From: Chromobacterium aquaticum
Lineage (GTDB): Bacteria > Pseudomonadota > Gammaproteobacteria > Burkholderiales > Chromobacteriaceae
Length of the DNA stretch: 64,000 bases
Reading direction: 5' to 3'
Assembly: GCF_021129195.1 (NCBI RefSeq)
Contig: NZ_JAJOHW010000025.1
Span: forward strand, 1 to 64,000
Shown here: positions 26,403-35,554 of the stretch, in pieces
How the letters are laid out: each line of letters opens with the position of its first letter
Position numbering within the stretch: the stretch's first letter is position 1
Position numbers and translations under genes: made by a program
The notes under the pieces: model-generated
Database searches by the model: none
Seen by the model: the letters and a program-made list of their open reading frames with translations, nothing else
Told to the model about the DNA's origin: nothing

Positions 26403-27503
26403 TCAGGATTTACGGAACAGCAGGGACAGGGCCTGGCCGATGGGGCGGGCGGGTCGGTTGCGATAACTCAGCAGCGCCAGCGCCAGCGCCAGCATGGCCA
26501 GGTGCACCAGCAGCACCAGCCAGACGCCGGCCTTGCCCTGGGCCACCCAGTTGCGAGCCACGGTCAGCCCGTTCTGATAAACGAAGAAAACCAGCAGCGC
26601 CAGCAAGAGATTGTAGGTTTGGCCGCTGCGTGGGTTGAAATAGGACATCGGTATCGCCAGCAGCGCCAGGATCACGCAACTGATCGGCATTGACAGCCGC
26701 CACGCCAGTTCGGCGCGGTAGTCGGCGGAGTCCTGGCTCAACAGTTGAGCGGTTGGGATGGCCTGGCGGTTGCCGGACGGTCCCGGCATTTGCTGGCTTT
26801 CGCCGATGCCGGCGGTGTAGCGCTGGAATTCCGCGACCTCGTAATTGGCGCTGCCAGGCTCGCCGACGTAGCGCTGGCCGTGCTCCAGCACCACCACGCG
26901 CTCGCCGTCCGGCTTGGTGGTAATAAAACCAGACTTGGCGAAAATCGTCGCCACTTTGCCGTCGGTGATTTCCTGCATGAAGATATTGGTGGCCGCGCCG
27001 TGCTCGCCGGAATAGTTCTCGATGAAGTACACCTTGTTGGACGAGGACGATTCTTTGAACACACCGGGGGAGATTGCTGAAACTTCTTCGCGCCGTTTGA
27101 TCTGTTCGGCATAGTCCTGGCTGCGCTGGTCCGCCCATGGACCGATGAACAGGGTGACGCCGGCGATCAGCGCCGCCAGCGGCAGGGTGAAGCGCATCAC
27201 CGGCCATACCCAGTCGCCGAGAGACAGGCCGGAACTGAGCCAGACCACCATCTCATGATCACGCCAGATACGGGTCAAAACCACCAGAATGGTGGCGAAA
27301 ACCGTCAAAATCATCAATACCGGGAAGAAGCCCAGCGTAGTGAAACCCAGCACCGCGGCAACGGCTTCGTTGGCCATCTGCCCTTCGGCGGCGCGCCCCA
27401 GCAGATTGACCGCCTGGGTGGAAACGATAATCGCCAGCAGCACGATGAAAACGCCTAATGCGCTCAAAGTCAGCTCGCGTGTCAGGCTTTTTTGAAAAAC
27501 CAT
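26403..27503 (-). CDS. lptF: LPS export permease LptF
   Basis: LptF is the partner of LptG in the lipopolysaccharide exporter. The 366-residue protein starts MVFQKSLTRELTLSALGVF and has the same arrangement of three helices, a periplasmic beta domain and three helices. The conserved coupling region reads VLTRIWRDHEMVVWLSSG. It heads the lptF-lptG-glnD unit and is divergent from pepA, with about 200 bases of shared promoter region. Confidence 0.93.
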   Translation of the reverse strand: MVFQKSLTRELTLSALGVFIVLLAIIVSTQAVNLLGRAAEGQMANEAVAAVLGFTTLGFFPVLMILTVFATILVVLTRIWRDHEMVVWLSSGLSLGDWVWPVMRFTLPLAALIAGVTLFIGPWADQRSQDYAEQIKRREEVSAISPGVFKESSSSNKVYFIENYSGEHGAATNIFMQEITDGKVATIFAKSGFITTKPDGERVVVLEHGQRYVGEPGSANYEVAEFQRYTAGIGESQQMPGPSGNRQAIPTAQLLSQDSADYRAELAWRLSMPISCVILALLAIPMSYFNPRSGQTYNLLLALLVFFVYQNGLTVARNWVAQGKAGVWLVLLVHLAMLALALALLSYRNRPARPIGQALSLLFRKS

Positions 27504-27518
27504 TTATTCAGTGCCTTT

Positions 27519-27548
27519 TTGACTTTTCATGAAAAGCATTGTGATAAT
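27519..27548 (+). promoter_or_regulatory. candidate sigma-70 promoter of pepA
   Basis: TTGACT (27519-27524) and GATAAT (27543-27548) are separated by 18 bases, and a TG dinucleotide at 27540-27541 gives an extended -10. The predicted transcript would have a leader of about 150 bases before the ATG at 27705. Confidence 0.6.
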
Positions 27549-27704
27549 TCCGGGGACCATCCAGAAACGTCAAAATTGGACGATTTCGGAATCAACAACA
27601 AAATCCGTCTTCACCGGAAGGCCGGGCCGTCAGGATTCTACCCGTGCATCGACGGCCGGTTAAGAGGTGGAGCAACAGACACTCGCTCTACACGGGAGTT
27701 CTCA

Positions 27705-29270
27705 ATGGAATTTAACATAAAAAGCGGCAGTCCGGAAAAGCAAAGGGTTGCTTGCGTTATCGTCGGCGTATACGAATCCCGCAAGCTGACCTTCGCCGCC
27801 GATCTGCTGGATCGCATCTCCAACGGCTTTATCAGCGAAGTGCTGCGCCACGGTGATATGGAAGGCAAACTGGGCAGCACGCTGGTGCTGCATTCGGTGC
27901 CGCACACTCTGTGCGACAGGGTGATGCTGGTGGGCCTGGGCAAGGAGCGCGAGTTCCGCGCCAAGGAATACCGCGAGGCGGTGCGCGCCTCGATCAAGGC
28001 CTTGACCCAGACCTCGGCGGTGGAAGCGGTCAGCTACCTGAGCGAACTGACAGTCAAGAAGCACGATGTCGAGTGGATGATTGAGCAGGCGGCGGTGGTG
28101 ACGCTGGACGCGCTGTACCGCTTTGACCGCTTCAAGAGCAAATCCGAGGAGCCGGTGCGCGAGCCGCGCAAACTGACGCTGGCGGTGCCGCGCCGCAGCG
28201 ACTTGGCCGACGGCGAAAAAGGCCTGCAGCGCGGCCTGGCCATAGGCGGCGGCATGAAGCTGGCCAAGGACCTGGGCAATTTGCCGGGCAATGTCTGCAC
28301 CCCGAGCTATCTGGGCGAAGAAGCGCGCCAGCTGGCCGCGGCCTTCGGCGCCGACGCCGAGATCCTGGGGCCCAAGGAAATCGCCGAACTGGGCATGGGC
28401 TCCTTCCTGTCCGTGGCCAAGGGCAGCGTGGAAGAGGCGCGGCTGATCGTGCTGCGCCACCACGGCGCCAAGGACAAGGCCGACAAGCCCATCGTGCTGG
28501 TGGGCAAGGGCATTACCTTCGACTCCGGTGGTATCTCGCTGAAACCGGGCGAGGGCATGGACGAGATGAAGTACGATATGTGCGGCGCGGCCACGGTGCT
28601 GGGCGCCTTCCGCGCGGCGGTGGAAATGAATCTGCCGCTGAACCTGGTGGCCATTGTGCCGACTTGCGAGAACATGCCCAATGGCAATGCCTTGAAGCCG
28701 GGCGACATCGTCACCTCCATGTCCGGCCAGACCATCGAGATCCTCAATACCGACGCCGAGGGCCGGCTGATCCTGTGCGATGCGCTGACCTATGCCGAGC
28801 GCTTCGATCCTGCGACGGTGATCGACGTGGCCACCTTGACCGGCGCTTGCGTGATCGCGCTCGGCCACATCGCCACCGCGCTGTACAGCAATCAGGACAG
28901 CCTGGCGCGCGAACTGCTGGCCGCCGGCGAGGAAGTGGCTGATCGCGCCTGGCACATGCCGCTGTGGGATGAATACCAGGACATGCTGAAGAGCCCGTTC
29001 GCCGACATGGCCAATATCGGCGGTCGTCCGGGCGGCAGCGTCACCGCGGCCTGCTTCCTGTCGCGCTATGCCAAGGCTTACGACTGGGCGCATCTGGACA
29101 TCGCCGGCACCGCCTGGAAGGGCGGCAAGGACAAGGGCGCCACCGCGCGTCCGGTGCCGCTGCTGGTGCAGTTCCTGCAGGATCGCGCGGATATCGCCTT
29201 GGGCAATGTGGTGCGTCGCGGCCGGCCTCGCCGCGAAGCCCCGGAAGCGGTGGACGATGAGCAGGATTGA
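27705..29270 (+). CDS. pepA: cytosol (leucyl) aminopeptidase PepA
   Basis: PepA is a hexameric two-metal M17 aminopeptidase that removes N-terminal residues from peptides. The metal and catalytic motifs are intact: VGKGITFDSGGISLKPG, MKYDMCGA and the M17 signature NTDAEGRL. The start at 27705 (MEFNIKSGSPEKQ) follows GGGAG at eight bases; the frame is open upstream to 27492 but that part overlaps the divergent lptF promoter. The length is 521 residues. The last 14 bases overlap holC, so aminopeptidase and the polymerase chi subunit are coupled, as in many proteobacteria. Confidence 0.95.
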   Translation: MEFNIKSGSPEKQRVACVIVGVYESRKLTFAADLLDRISNGFISEVLRHGDMEGKLGSTLVLHSVPHTLCDRVMLVGLGKEREFRAKEYREAVRASIKALTQTSAVEAVSYLSELTVKKHDVEWMIEQAAVVTLDALYRFDRFKSKSEEPVREPRKLTLAVPRRSDLADGEKGLQRGLAIGGGMKLAKDLGNLPGNVCTPSYLGEEARQLAAAFGADAEILGPKEIAELGMGSFLSVAKGSVEEARLIVLRHHGAKDKADKPIVLVGKGITFDSGGISLKPGEGMDEMKYDMCGAATVLGAFRAAVEMNLPLNLVAIVPTCENMPNGNALKPGDIVTSMSGQTIEILNTDAEGRLILCDALTYAERFDPATVIDVATLTGACVIALGHIATALYSNQDSLARELLAAGEEVADRAWHMPLWDEYQDMLKSPFADMANIGGRPGGSVTAACFLSRYAKAYDWAHLDIAGTAWKGGKDKGATARPVPLLVQFLQDRADIALGNVVRRGRPRREAPEAVDDEQD

Positions 29271-29679
29271 TTTTTACACCAAGGTGGCCGATCCGCAGGG
29301 CTTTGCCTGCCTGCTGGCGGCCACGGTGATGCGCAAGGGGGAACGGCTGCTGATCTGGTTCGACAGCGAGCAGCAGCTGGAAACCTTCAGCCGGCAGTTG
29401 TGGAGCTTTGGCGATACCCGCTTTGTTCCGCATTGCCGGCTGGGCGCCGACGAGGCGGCGGACACGCCGATCTGGCTGACCGCCCGCCTGCCGGACACGC
29501 TGGAACACCCGGTATTGTTGAACCTGGGTTCGCATTTGCCGGAGCGGATGGAGCGCTTTGAGCGTATTCTGGAGATAGTCGGACGCGATGAGGCGTCACT
29601 GGCCACGGCGCGCCAGCGGTTCAAGGCGTATCGCGAGCGCGGTTATGCAATCGAACATCACGACATGAGCAATAAGTGA
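29257..29679 (+). CDS. holC: DNA polymerase III chi subunit HolC
   Basis: Chi links the clamp loader to single-strand binding protein on lagging strands. The 140-residue protein starts MSRIDFYTKVADP and shows the family patterns LLAATVMRKGERLLIWFD and the C-terminal RFKAYRERGYAIEHHDM. It overlaps the end of pepA by 14 bases, and the next gene starts two bases after its stop. Confidence 0.9.
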   Translation: MSRIDFYTKVADPQGFACLLAATVMRKGERLLIWFDSEQQLETFSRQLWSFGDTRFVPHCRLGADEAADTPIWLTARLPDTLEHPVLLNLGSHLPERMERFERILEIVGRDEASLATARQRFKAYRERGYAIEHHDMSNK

Positions 29680-29681
29680 CC

Positions 29682-32159
29682 ATGAGCGAGCCGTCAAAGC
29701 CCAAAGAGCCTGATTGGTCCGGCCTCAACCTGCCGGTGTTGACCGAGGTGGTGGACGAGTCGCAAGTGCCCACCTTGGGCGACGAAGTCATCGACATCCC
29801 CGATTTTGATTTTTCCAGTGAAATGGACGCGCTGGCCGACCAACTGGGCGCGCAGCGCGAAGAACTTCCCGCCGAGCTGGAAATTCCCGAACTGAGCCTT
29901 GAAGACCTGATCGCGGAAGCGCCCGCCAGCGAGGAGCCCTTGCTGGACCTGACCTCGCTGCCCTCGCTGGACCTGAGCGATGTTTCCGCCTCCGAGCCGG
30001 GCCTGGACCAGGCGCTGCCGGGCTGGGACGCGCCCGCGCCGACAGAGGCGGCGGATTTCGAGTTTTCGCTGACGCCGGCGGAAGAGGAACTGGCCACGGC
30101 AAGTCCGGAGCCACGGCTTGAGCAGATAGTTGAACCGCCGCTGGCGGCTGCGGCTGAGCCCGTATCGGCAGTCGCTGCCGACTTTGAGCCGCTGGAACCG
30201 CTGGGGGACGCTGCCCCCGTCGCCTCGCCGGATGTCGCGGACGCCGCTGCACCGCAAGCGGAAGCGGCGCAGCTCGCCGACGCTGCGTTCGACCAAGCCA
30301 CCGAGGTCCAGCCAGAGTCCGAGCCAATGCCGCCGGCCGCGACGCCGTTTACCTCGATTTCCCTGGATAGCCTGCCCACCGGCGTGCTTGGCGGAGGGGT
30401 GGGGCCGGAAACCAAGGTGGACAGCCTGCTGCCGAACTGGCCGGAAAGCGCCGGGTTCGAGCCGGCCGCGCCGCAAGCTGTTGCTGAGGCCGCGCCGGCC
30501 TTGTCGCTGCAGCCGGAGCAGGAGCCGGAATTGGGGGTTCCCGAGGCGCTTGTCGGCGTGGAAACGCCGGCCGCCGAGCCGGTGCTGGATATGCCAGCGG
30601 CGGGTTTTGCCGCGGAAGAACTGGCGCTTGAAGCCGAGCTGGAACCGTCGGAAACCGCTGTTGCTGTTCAGGAGCCGGTGCCGGATACGGTATTGGAGAT
30701 GCCGGCCGCGGACTTTGCCGCCGAGCCGTCAGCGGTGGAGCAAGCGCTGGAGCAGATCTGGGAACAGCCGCAACAGGCGGCGGAGTTACCATTGGCGGAG
30801 CCTGTTCAGGAGTCGCCCGAGTCAGCCGTCGCCGCCGAGGCATTGGTGCCGGAAGTCGCTGCCGAGGAATCGCAGGCCGAGCCATCGGCCTTGTCGATGG
30901 AAGATCCCGTTCTGGAACTACCCGGGCCCGCCGTTGCAGCCGAGGCATTGGTGCCGGAAGTCGCTGCCGAGGAATCGCTGGTCGAGCCATCGGCCTTGTC
31001 GGCGGAAGAACCGGCTCTGGAACAGCCTGAGCCTGCCGCCGCAGCCGAAGCATTGATGCCGGAAGTCACTGCTGAGGAATCGCTGGTCGAGCCATCGGCC
31101 TTGTCGGCGGAAGAACCGGCTCTGGAACAGCCTGAGCCTGCCGTCGCAGCCGAAGCATTGATGCCGGAAGTCACTGCCGAGGAATCGCTGGCCGAGCCAT
31201 CGGCCTTGTCGATGGAAGAATCCGCTCTGGAACAGTCCGAGCCCGCTGTTGCCGCCGAGGCGGGGGAAGCCATGACGGAGCTGCTGGCAGAGCCGAGCCT
31301 GGAGCCTGTTGCGCCTGATTTCGTCGCCGAGGAACTGGCGCCGGAGGCGGTGTCGGCTATTCCCGCTACGGATTTCATGGCGGAGTCGCCTGAATTGGCG
31401 CAGATCTGGGCGCCGCCGCCGGAGGGGGAGCTGGAGCTGCCCGAGGCCGCTTTCGACGCTGAGGCGTTGGCGCAGGAGGCTGTGCCGGATACCGCCGCCG
31501 CGGCTTCGCTGGCGGAGCCGCCGATGCTCGAGCAGATCTGGAAGCCGTCGCAAGAGGTGTTTGAGGCCGAGCCCGCTACCGGCGCGCCCGCGCTGGCGGA
31601 GGAGCATGTGCCTGAGCCTGGGCTGGAGTCGTCGGGCCAGGATATTCCAGAGCTGGCCTTTGCCGCGGAGGAGGCCGTTGCGGATGAAGTCGCGACTCCC
31701 AAGCCGGACACGTTGGAGAGCGCCGCTGTAGTGGGCGCTGGCGTATTGGCGGCCGGTGTGGCCGCGGTGGCGATGTCGTCCACGGCTGAAGCGGAACCGG
31801 CGCCAGCCGCGCCGCGCGCGGTGGAAGTGCTGAATGTGTCCGAAGTGGCGTCGGCCGCCGCTGCTGCCGCGATGATGGCGCCGCAGGCGGTCAATGCGCC
31901 GCCGGGCACTGTTGCAGTGATAGACGAGCAAGCCTTATTGCAGTCGATGTACGAGAAAATGCTGCCGCGCATGAAGGTGGAGTTGTCCTTGTGGCTGCAG
32001 GATGCGTTGGAATTGCAGGCCAAGCAGATGCTGTCCGGGGTGATGCATCAGCTCAAGGAGGATTACGAGATGCTGTTCGGCGAAGCCTTGAAGGAGAGCT
32101 TGCGCCAGACCATCAATTCTTTGGGCAAGATTGAAAAGGATGGAAAACGCGATGAGTGA
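29682..32159 (+). CDS. acidic Ala/Pro/Glu-rich repeat protein of unknown function
   Basis: I do not recognise a named family. The 825-residue protein is very acidic and low-complexity through most of its length. It has a Lys/Pro-rich start (MSEPSKPKEPDW), one Ala/Val-rich stretch that could cross a membrane (about 680-700, VVGAGVLAAGVAAVAM) and a well-ordered C-terminal helical domain (about 740-825) rich in Met, Leu and Lys/Glu. Four 35-residue repeats of the type PEVAAEESLVEPSALSAEEP lie at about 380-525. The gene sits in a tight operon: holC ends two bases before it and the adenosyltransferase overlaps it by eight. An ordered C-terminus after a long acidic tether suggests a scaffold, but that is inference. 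Confidence 0.75.
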   Translation: MSEPSKPKEPDWSGLNLPVLTEVVDESQVPTLGDEVIDIPDFDFSSEMDALADQLGAQREELPAELEIPELSLEDLIAEAPASEEPLLDLTSLPSLDLSDVSASEPGLDQALPGWDAPAPTEAADFEFSLTPAEEELATASPEPRLEQIVEPPLAAAAEPVSAVAADFEPLEPLGDAAPVASPDVADAAAPQAEAAQLADAAFDQATEVQPESEPMPPAATPFTSISLDSLPTGVLGGGVGPETKVDSLLPNWPESAGFEPAAPQAVAEAAPALSLQPEQEPELGVPEALVGVETPAAEPVLDMPAAGFAAEELALEAELEPSETAVAVQEPVPDTVLEMPAADFAAEPSAVEQALEQIWEQPQQAAELPLAEPVQESPESAVAAEALVPEVAAEESQAEPSALSMEDPVLELPGPAVAAEALVPEVAAEESLVEPSALSAEEPALEQPEPAAAAEALMPEVTAEESLVEPSALSAEEPALEQPEPAVAAEALMPEVTAEESLAEPSALSMEESALEQSEPAVAAEAGEAMTELLAEPSLEPVAPDFVAEELAPEAVSAIPATDFMAESPELAQIWAPPPEGELELPEAAFDAEALAQEAVPDTAAAASLAEPPMLEQIWKPSQEVFEAEPATGAPALAEEHVPEPGLESSGQDIPELAFAAEEAVADEVATPKPDTLESAAVVGAGVLAAGVAAVAMSSTAEAEPAPAAPRAVEVLNVSEVASAAAAAAMMAPQAVNAPPGTVAVIDEQALLQSMYEKMLPRMKVELSLWLQDALELQAKQMLSGVMHQLKEDYEMLFGEALKESLRQTINSLGKIEKDGKRDE
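30834..31253 (+). repeat. four tandem 105-bp repeats inside the acidic protein gene
   Basis: The motif CATTGRTGCCGGAAGTC recurs at 30841, 30946, 31051 and 31156, an exact period of 105 bases (35 codons). The second and third units are the most alike. The frame is kept in every copy, so repeat number can change without breaking the protein. Confidence 0.88.
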
Positions 32160-32712
32160 TAGGTTGTCGCATATCGTCACCCGTACCGGCGACGACGGCA
32201 GCACCGGTCTGGGCGACGGCAGCCGGGTGGGAAAGGACAGCTTGCGCATCCGCGCGCTGGGCGAGGTGGATGAACTGAACTCGGTGCTGGGGGTGTTGCT
32301 GGCGGAAACGCTGCCGGACGAGGCCAGGGCCTGGCTCTCCGAGTCGCAGCACGATTTGTTCGATCTGGGCTCGGAGTTGGCGGTGCCCGGCTACAGCGCT
32401 TTGGGCGCCGAGCACGTGCAGGCGCTGGAGGCCGTGGTGGCGTTTCTGAACGAGGACTTGCCGCCGCTGCAGGAGTTCATCCTGCCCGGTGGAACCCGGG
32501 CGGCGGCGTTGACGCACCAGGCGCGCTCGGTCTGTCGTCGCGCCGAGCGCGCGGTGGTGGCGCTGGCGCAGCAGGAGGCGGTTTCCGATGCGGCACGTCG
32601 CTATCTGAACCGCCTGTCCGATCTGCTGTTCGTGTTGTCACGCTATCTGAACCGCCAGGCCGGCGTGGCGGATGTGTTGTGGCGGCCAGGGCGCAAGACC
32701 GACCAGGCTTGA
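32152..32712 (+). CDS. cob(I)alamin adenosyltransferase, PduO type
   Basis: The 186-residue enzyme transfers the adenosyl group of ATP to cobalamin, giving adenosylcobalamin. The PduO-type ATP-binding N-terminus TRTGDDGSTGLGDGSRVGKD is clear, followed by VDELNSVLG and the C-terminal NRLSDLLFVLSRYLNR. The ATG at 32152 overlaps the upstream stop by eight bases and has an AAGGATGG ribosome site. It is the last gene of the pepA-holC-acidic protein unit. A strong terminator follows. Confidence 0.94.
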   Translation: MSDRLSHIVTRTGDDGSTGLGDGSRVGKDSLRIRALGEVDELNSVLGVLLAETLPDEARAWLSESQHDLFDLGSELAVPGYSALGAEHVQALEAVVAFLNEDLPPLQEFILPGGTRAAALTHQARSVCRRAERAVVALAQQEAVSDAARRYLNRLSDLLFVLSRYLNRQAGVADVLWRPGRKTDQA

Positions 32713-32717
32713 AAGCA

Positions 32718-32750
32718 AAACGGCAATCCGCAAGGATTGCCGTTTGTATT
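32718..32750 (+). terminator. terminator after the adenosyltransferase gene
   Basis: Twelve-base perfect arms AAACGGCAATCC and GGATTGCCGTTT enclose GCAA and are followed by GTATTT. The long stem and tetraloop make termination likely despite the interrupted T-run. Confidence 0.85.
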
Positions 32751-32787
32751 TAGCGCTCACGAACTGGAGCGCATCATGAACCGTGTC

Positions 32788-33399
32788 TTAAGCGACTTCC
32801 GATACCCGTGGCTTATTGGTGCTGCTCTGCAGCAGCGACTGGGTCGCCTGATACTGGGTCACCGCTAATTGGCCGCTAGCGTTTTGCTGCTGCGAGCGGG
32901 TCACCGCGCTGGCGGCCTGGTCGTTCTGCTGTTCCGCCTGGTTGTTCACCGCCTGCTGCTCATTGGCGGCCTGCACCGTTGCGGTGCTGGGACGCTGCTG
33001 AGCTTGCGGCGGCGGCGCGCTGGCTGCGCGGTTGGCGCTGGCCGCTTCCGCGGCGCGCTGTTGAACCTGGGGCGCATTGCTGGCGGCGTTGTTGGGCACC
33101 GCTGCCGCGGTGCTGGCCAGGGTGGCCGCCTGGGCCTGTTCCTGTCCAACGCGTTGCTGCTCGCTGTTGCGGGTTTGCGCGGCATTGGTCTGCGCGGTGT
33201 TCAACTGCCGCTGCAGCTGCTGTTCGACGCGCGCGGTGTCGGGATTCTGCCGGACCGCGGTCTGGCTGACGTTTTGCTGTGAAACCGCTGGAGTGGCGGA
33301 GCGCGGTTCTTCCAGCGTTCTTTGCTCAGGCCGCGTGTTCTGCAGCGATTGCAATTGCTGCAGAGAGTTGAGGCTGCCTATGCTGCCAGTGCTTGCCAT
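32788..33399 (-). CDS. Gln/Ala-rich low-complexity protein
   Basis: No family is recognised. The 203-residue product is almost wholly Gln, Ala, Asn, Ser and Thr, starting MASTGSIGSLNSLQQLQSLQ. It has no signal peptide, membrane segment or cysteine. Composition of this type suggests an intrinsically disordered or long helical protein. The gene has a good ribosome site (GGAGAG eight bases before the ATG), which supports it being real. It is the last of a minus-strand series. Confidence 0.62.
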   Translation of the reverse strand: MASTGSIGSLNSLQQLQSLQNTRPEQRTLEEPRSATPAVSQQNVSQTAVRQNPDTARVEQQLQRQLNTAQTNAAQTRNSEQQRVGQEQAQAATLASTAAAVPNNAASNAPQVQQRAAEAASANRAASAPPPQAQQRPSTATVQAANEQQAVNNQAEQQNDQAASAVTRSQQQNASGQLAVTQYQATQSLLQSSTNKPRVSEVA

Positions 33400-33522
33400 G
33401 TCGCTCTCTCCAAACCGTGGATACTGTTGCCGCCGCCCAGGACGGTATAGAGCCCAGTTGCCCTATATCGCTGATTCTAGAATCTTTTTCGGTCGATTGC
33501 CGAATTTTTTCTGTCCCAAGGG

Positions 33523-34116
33523 TCAGGTTTGTGGCAGCAATACCAAATCCAGCATGTGTTCGGCCAGTTGATCCACGCTCAGCGCTCCCTCGGAGCGATA
33601 CCATTGCACCGACCAATGCAGGCTGCCCAACAGGGTGCGGCGCAGCAGCGCGGTGTCGCGCTTGATCAGGCCGGCGGCGGCGGCTTCGTCCAATACTTGC
33701 TGCCACAGCGCCTCGTAGCGGTCGCGCAGCACGATCAGGCCGGGCCGGGCGGCGGCGGACACGCTGCGCCATTCGTAGAGCATCACCTCCAGCGCCGCCT
33801 GGTTGTCCCCCAGCAGCGAATTGAGATGGACGCGGAACAGCGCGGCCAGTTTGGCGCGCGGGGTGATGGCTTCGTCAATGGCGCGCTTCAGTTGCTCGGT
33901 GGTGCTGGTGATGCCGAGCGCCATCACCGCGACCAGGATCTCCTCCTTGGTGCGGAAGTGGTAGAACAGGCTGCCGGACTGTATGCCGACCGCATTTCCC
34001 AGATCGCGCACCGTGGTGCGCTCATAGCCCTGGTCGCGGAACAGCATCGCCGCGGCGCGTATCAACTCCATGCGGCGGCTGTTTTCTTCGGCGGGTGCGG
34101 TGTGGTCTGTGGTCAT
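33523..34116 (-). CDS. TetR-family transcriptional regulator
   Basis: The 197-residue protein has an N-terminal TetR helix-turn-helix: RRMELIRAAAMLFRDQGYERTTVRDLGNAVGIQSGSLFYHF in segments, with the recognition helix at about residues 45-55. The helical C-terminal part would bind an unknown ligand. It lies 37 bases downstream of waaF on the same strand. TetR regulators often control adjacent genes, but no transporter or enzyme pair that would be an obvious target lies next to it. Confidence 0.88.
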   Translation of the reverse strand: MTTDHTAPAEENSRRMELIRAAAMLFRDQGYERTTVRDLGNAVGIQSGSLFYHFRTKEEILVAVMALGITSTTEQLKRAIDEAITPRAKLAALFRVHLNSLLGDNQAALEVMLYEWRSVSAAARPGLIVLRDRYEALWQQVLDEAAAAGLIKRDTALLRRTLLGSLHWSVQWYRSEGALSVDQLAEHMLDLVLLPQT

Positions 34117-34153
34117 TATTATTGGGCTTGTAGTGAGGGCTGGAGGGCTGTGC

Positions 34154-35167
34154 TTAGGGCAGCAGCGGTTGCGCGGCCTGCCAGACGCGCTCGGGTTCCA
34201 TCTTTTCCAGGCAGTCAGTGTGACCGTAAGGGCAGGTCCGCTCGAAACAGGGGCTGCAATCCAGGTTGAGGGAGACGATGGCGGCTTGATCCGACAGCGG
34301 CGGGGTGAAGTCGGGGCTGGAGGAGCCGTATAGCGCCACCAGCGGCTTGCCCAGCGCCGCGGCCACGTGCATCAGCCCGGAGTCGTTGCAGACGGCGAGC
34401 GTGCTCAGGCCCATCAGGTCTATCGCTTCTTCCAGGCCGGTGGCGCCACAGAGGTTGACGGCCAGGCCGCCGGACAGGCGGCTGATGTCGTCGCCGACTT
34501 CGCGGTCCTTGGCGGAGCCGAACAGCCACACCGCGTAGCCGGCGGCGTCAAAGCGGCGCGCCAGTTCGGCGAAGTGCCTGGCCGGCCAGCGCTTGGCCGG
34601 GCCGTACTCGGCGCCGGGACAGAAGGCGACCGCCGGGCGGCTGGCGTCGAGCTTGAGCTTGGCCAGGATGGCCTGCTGGCTGGCGGCATTGGTGGCCAGC
34701 CGCGGGTGACTGAGCGGCCGCGGCAAGGCCGCGCCCTTGTCTTCCGCCAGCGCGCAGAAGCGTTCCACCATCATCGGCAGCGCCTGCTCGTCCAGTTCGC
34801 GCGCGTCGTTGAGAATCCAGTAGCGCGATTCGCCGAGGAAGCCGGTGCGCAGCGGGATGCCGGCGAACAACGGGATCAGCGCCGATTTCAGCGAGTTGGG
34901 CAGTACGATGGCCTGATCGAAGCGCTCGGCGGCCAGCTTGCGCGCCACTTTCCAGCGTTCGCCCAGGCGCAGCGCGCCATGGCCGAAGGGGTTGAGGTGG
35001 GCCTTGGCCACTTCCGGCATCCGCGCCAGCAAGGGCAGGGTCCAGGCTGGCGCGAACACGTGCAGTTCCAGCTCGGGATGGTGTTGGTGCAGTCTTTGGT
35101 ACAGCGGTTGCGCCATGACGCTGTCGCCGACCCAGGAGGGGCCGATGACCAGAATTTTCTTCTTCAT
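34154..35167 (-). CDS. waaF: ADP-heptose:LPS heptosyltransferase II WaaF
   Basis: WaaF adds the second heptose to the inner core of lipopolysaccharide from ADP-heptose at the inner face of the membrane. The start MKKKILVIGPSWVGDSVMAQ is typical of GT family 9, and the C-terminal nucleotide-sugar region includes FCPGAEYGPAKRWP and VCNDSGLMHVAAALGKP. The product has 337 residues. The frame is open upstream to 35275, but the ATG at 35167 gives the family N-terminus. The upstream neighbour on the strand is the zinc-finger gene. Confidence 0.93.
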   Translation of the reverse strand: MKKKILVIGPSWVGDSVMAQPLYQRLHQHHPELELHVFAPAWTLPLLARMPEVAKAHLNPFGHGALRLGERWKVARKLAAERFDQAIVLPNSLKSALIPLFAGIPLRTGFLGESRYWILNDARELDEQALPMMVERFCALAEDKGAALPRPLSHPRLATNAASQQAILAKLKLDASRPAVAFCPGAEYGPAKRWPARHFAELARRFDAAGYAVWLFGSAKDREVGDDISRLSGGLAVNLCGATGLEEAIDLMGLSTLAVCNDSGLMHVAAALGKPLVALYGSSSPDFTPPLSDQAAIVSLNLDCSPCFERTCPYGHTDCLEKMEPERVWQAAQPLLP

Positions 35168-35305
35168 TGCAGATGTTCCGATTGCAAACCGAAACCGGGT
35201 CGCGACAGGGCGGCCCGGCTTGGGTTTGCCGACGAAGCGGGCCGGCAAGCAAAAAAGGTGCGGCTCGCGCCACACCTTAGCTGCGTTGCCGGCGCGGAGC
35301 CAGGC

Positions 35306-35506
35306 TTAGTGGTGGCTGCCTGCCGGGCCGTTCAGCTTGTAGCGGGTGCCACAGTAGGGGCACAGCGCTTCGCCGGTCTTGTGCACGGGCAGGAACACGC
35401 GCGGGTGGGAGTTCCAGGACACCATGTCCGGCATCGGGCAATGCAGCGGCAGGTCGTGCTGGGTGACTTCGATCACGCGTTGGGTGTTTTCTTTCAGTTC
35501 AGCCAT
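35306..35506 (-). CDS. small CHCC zinc-finger protein
   Basis: The 66-residue protein carries a CHCC-type zinc finger of the kind fused to mitochondrial complex I subunit NDUFS6: C23 in LHCPMPD, a histidine in WNSHPRVFL, and CPYCGTRY with two cysteines. In betaproteobacteria this small gene commonly sits next to ilvE or waaF. Its function is not established. It lies about 48 bases after ilvE on the same strand. Confidence 0.85.
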   Translation of the reverse strand: MAELKENTQRVIEVTQHDLPLHCPMPDMVSWNSHPRVFLPVHKTGEALCPYCGTRYKLNGPAGSHH

Positions 35507-35554
35507 TCTGTATTCCTTGCGGGCCGCTCGCGCGGGCGGGCGGCTTCGCTTTTC

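Noticed and set aside
30806-32023. A 405-residue Ser/Ala-rich minus-strand frame across the acidic repeat protein
   Set aside because: It is a mirror of the Glu/Ala/Pro codons of the sense gene, which is fixed by tight overlaps with holC and the adenosyltransferase gene.
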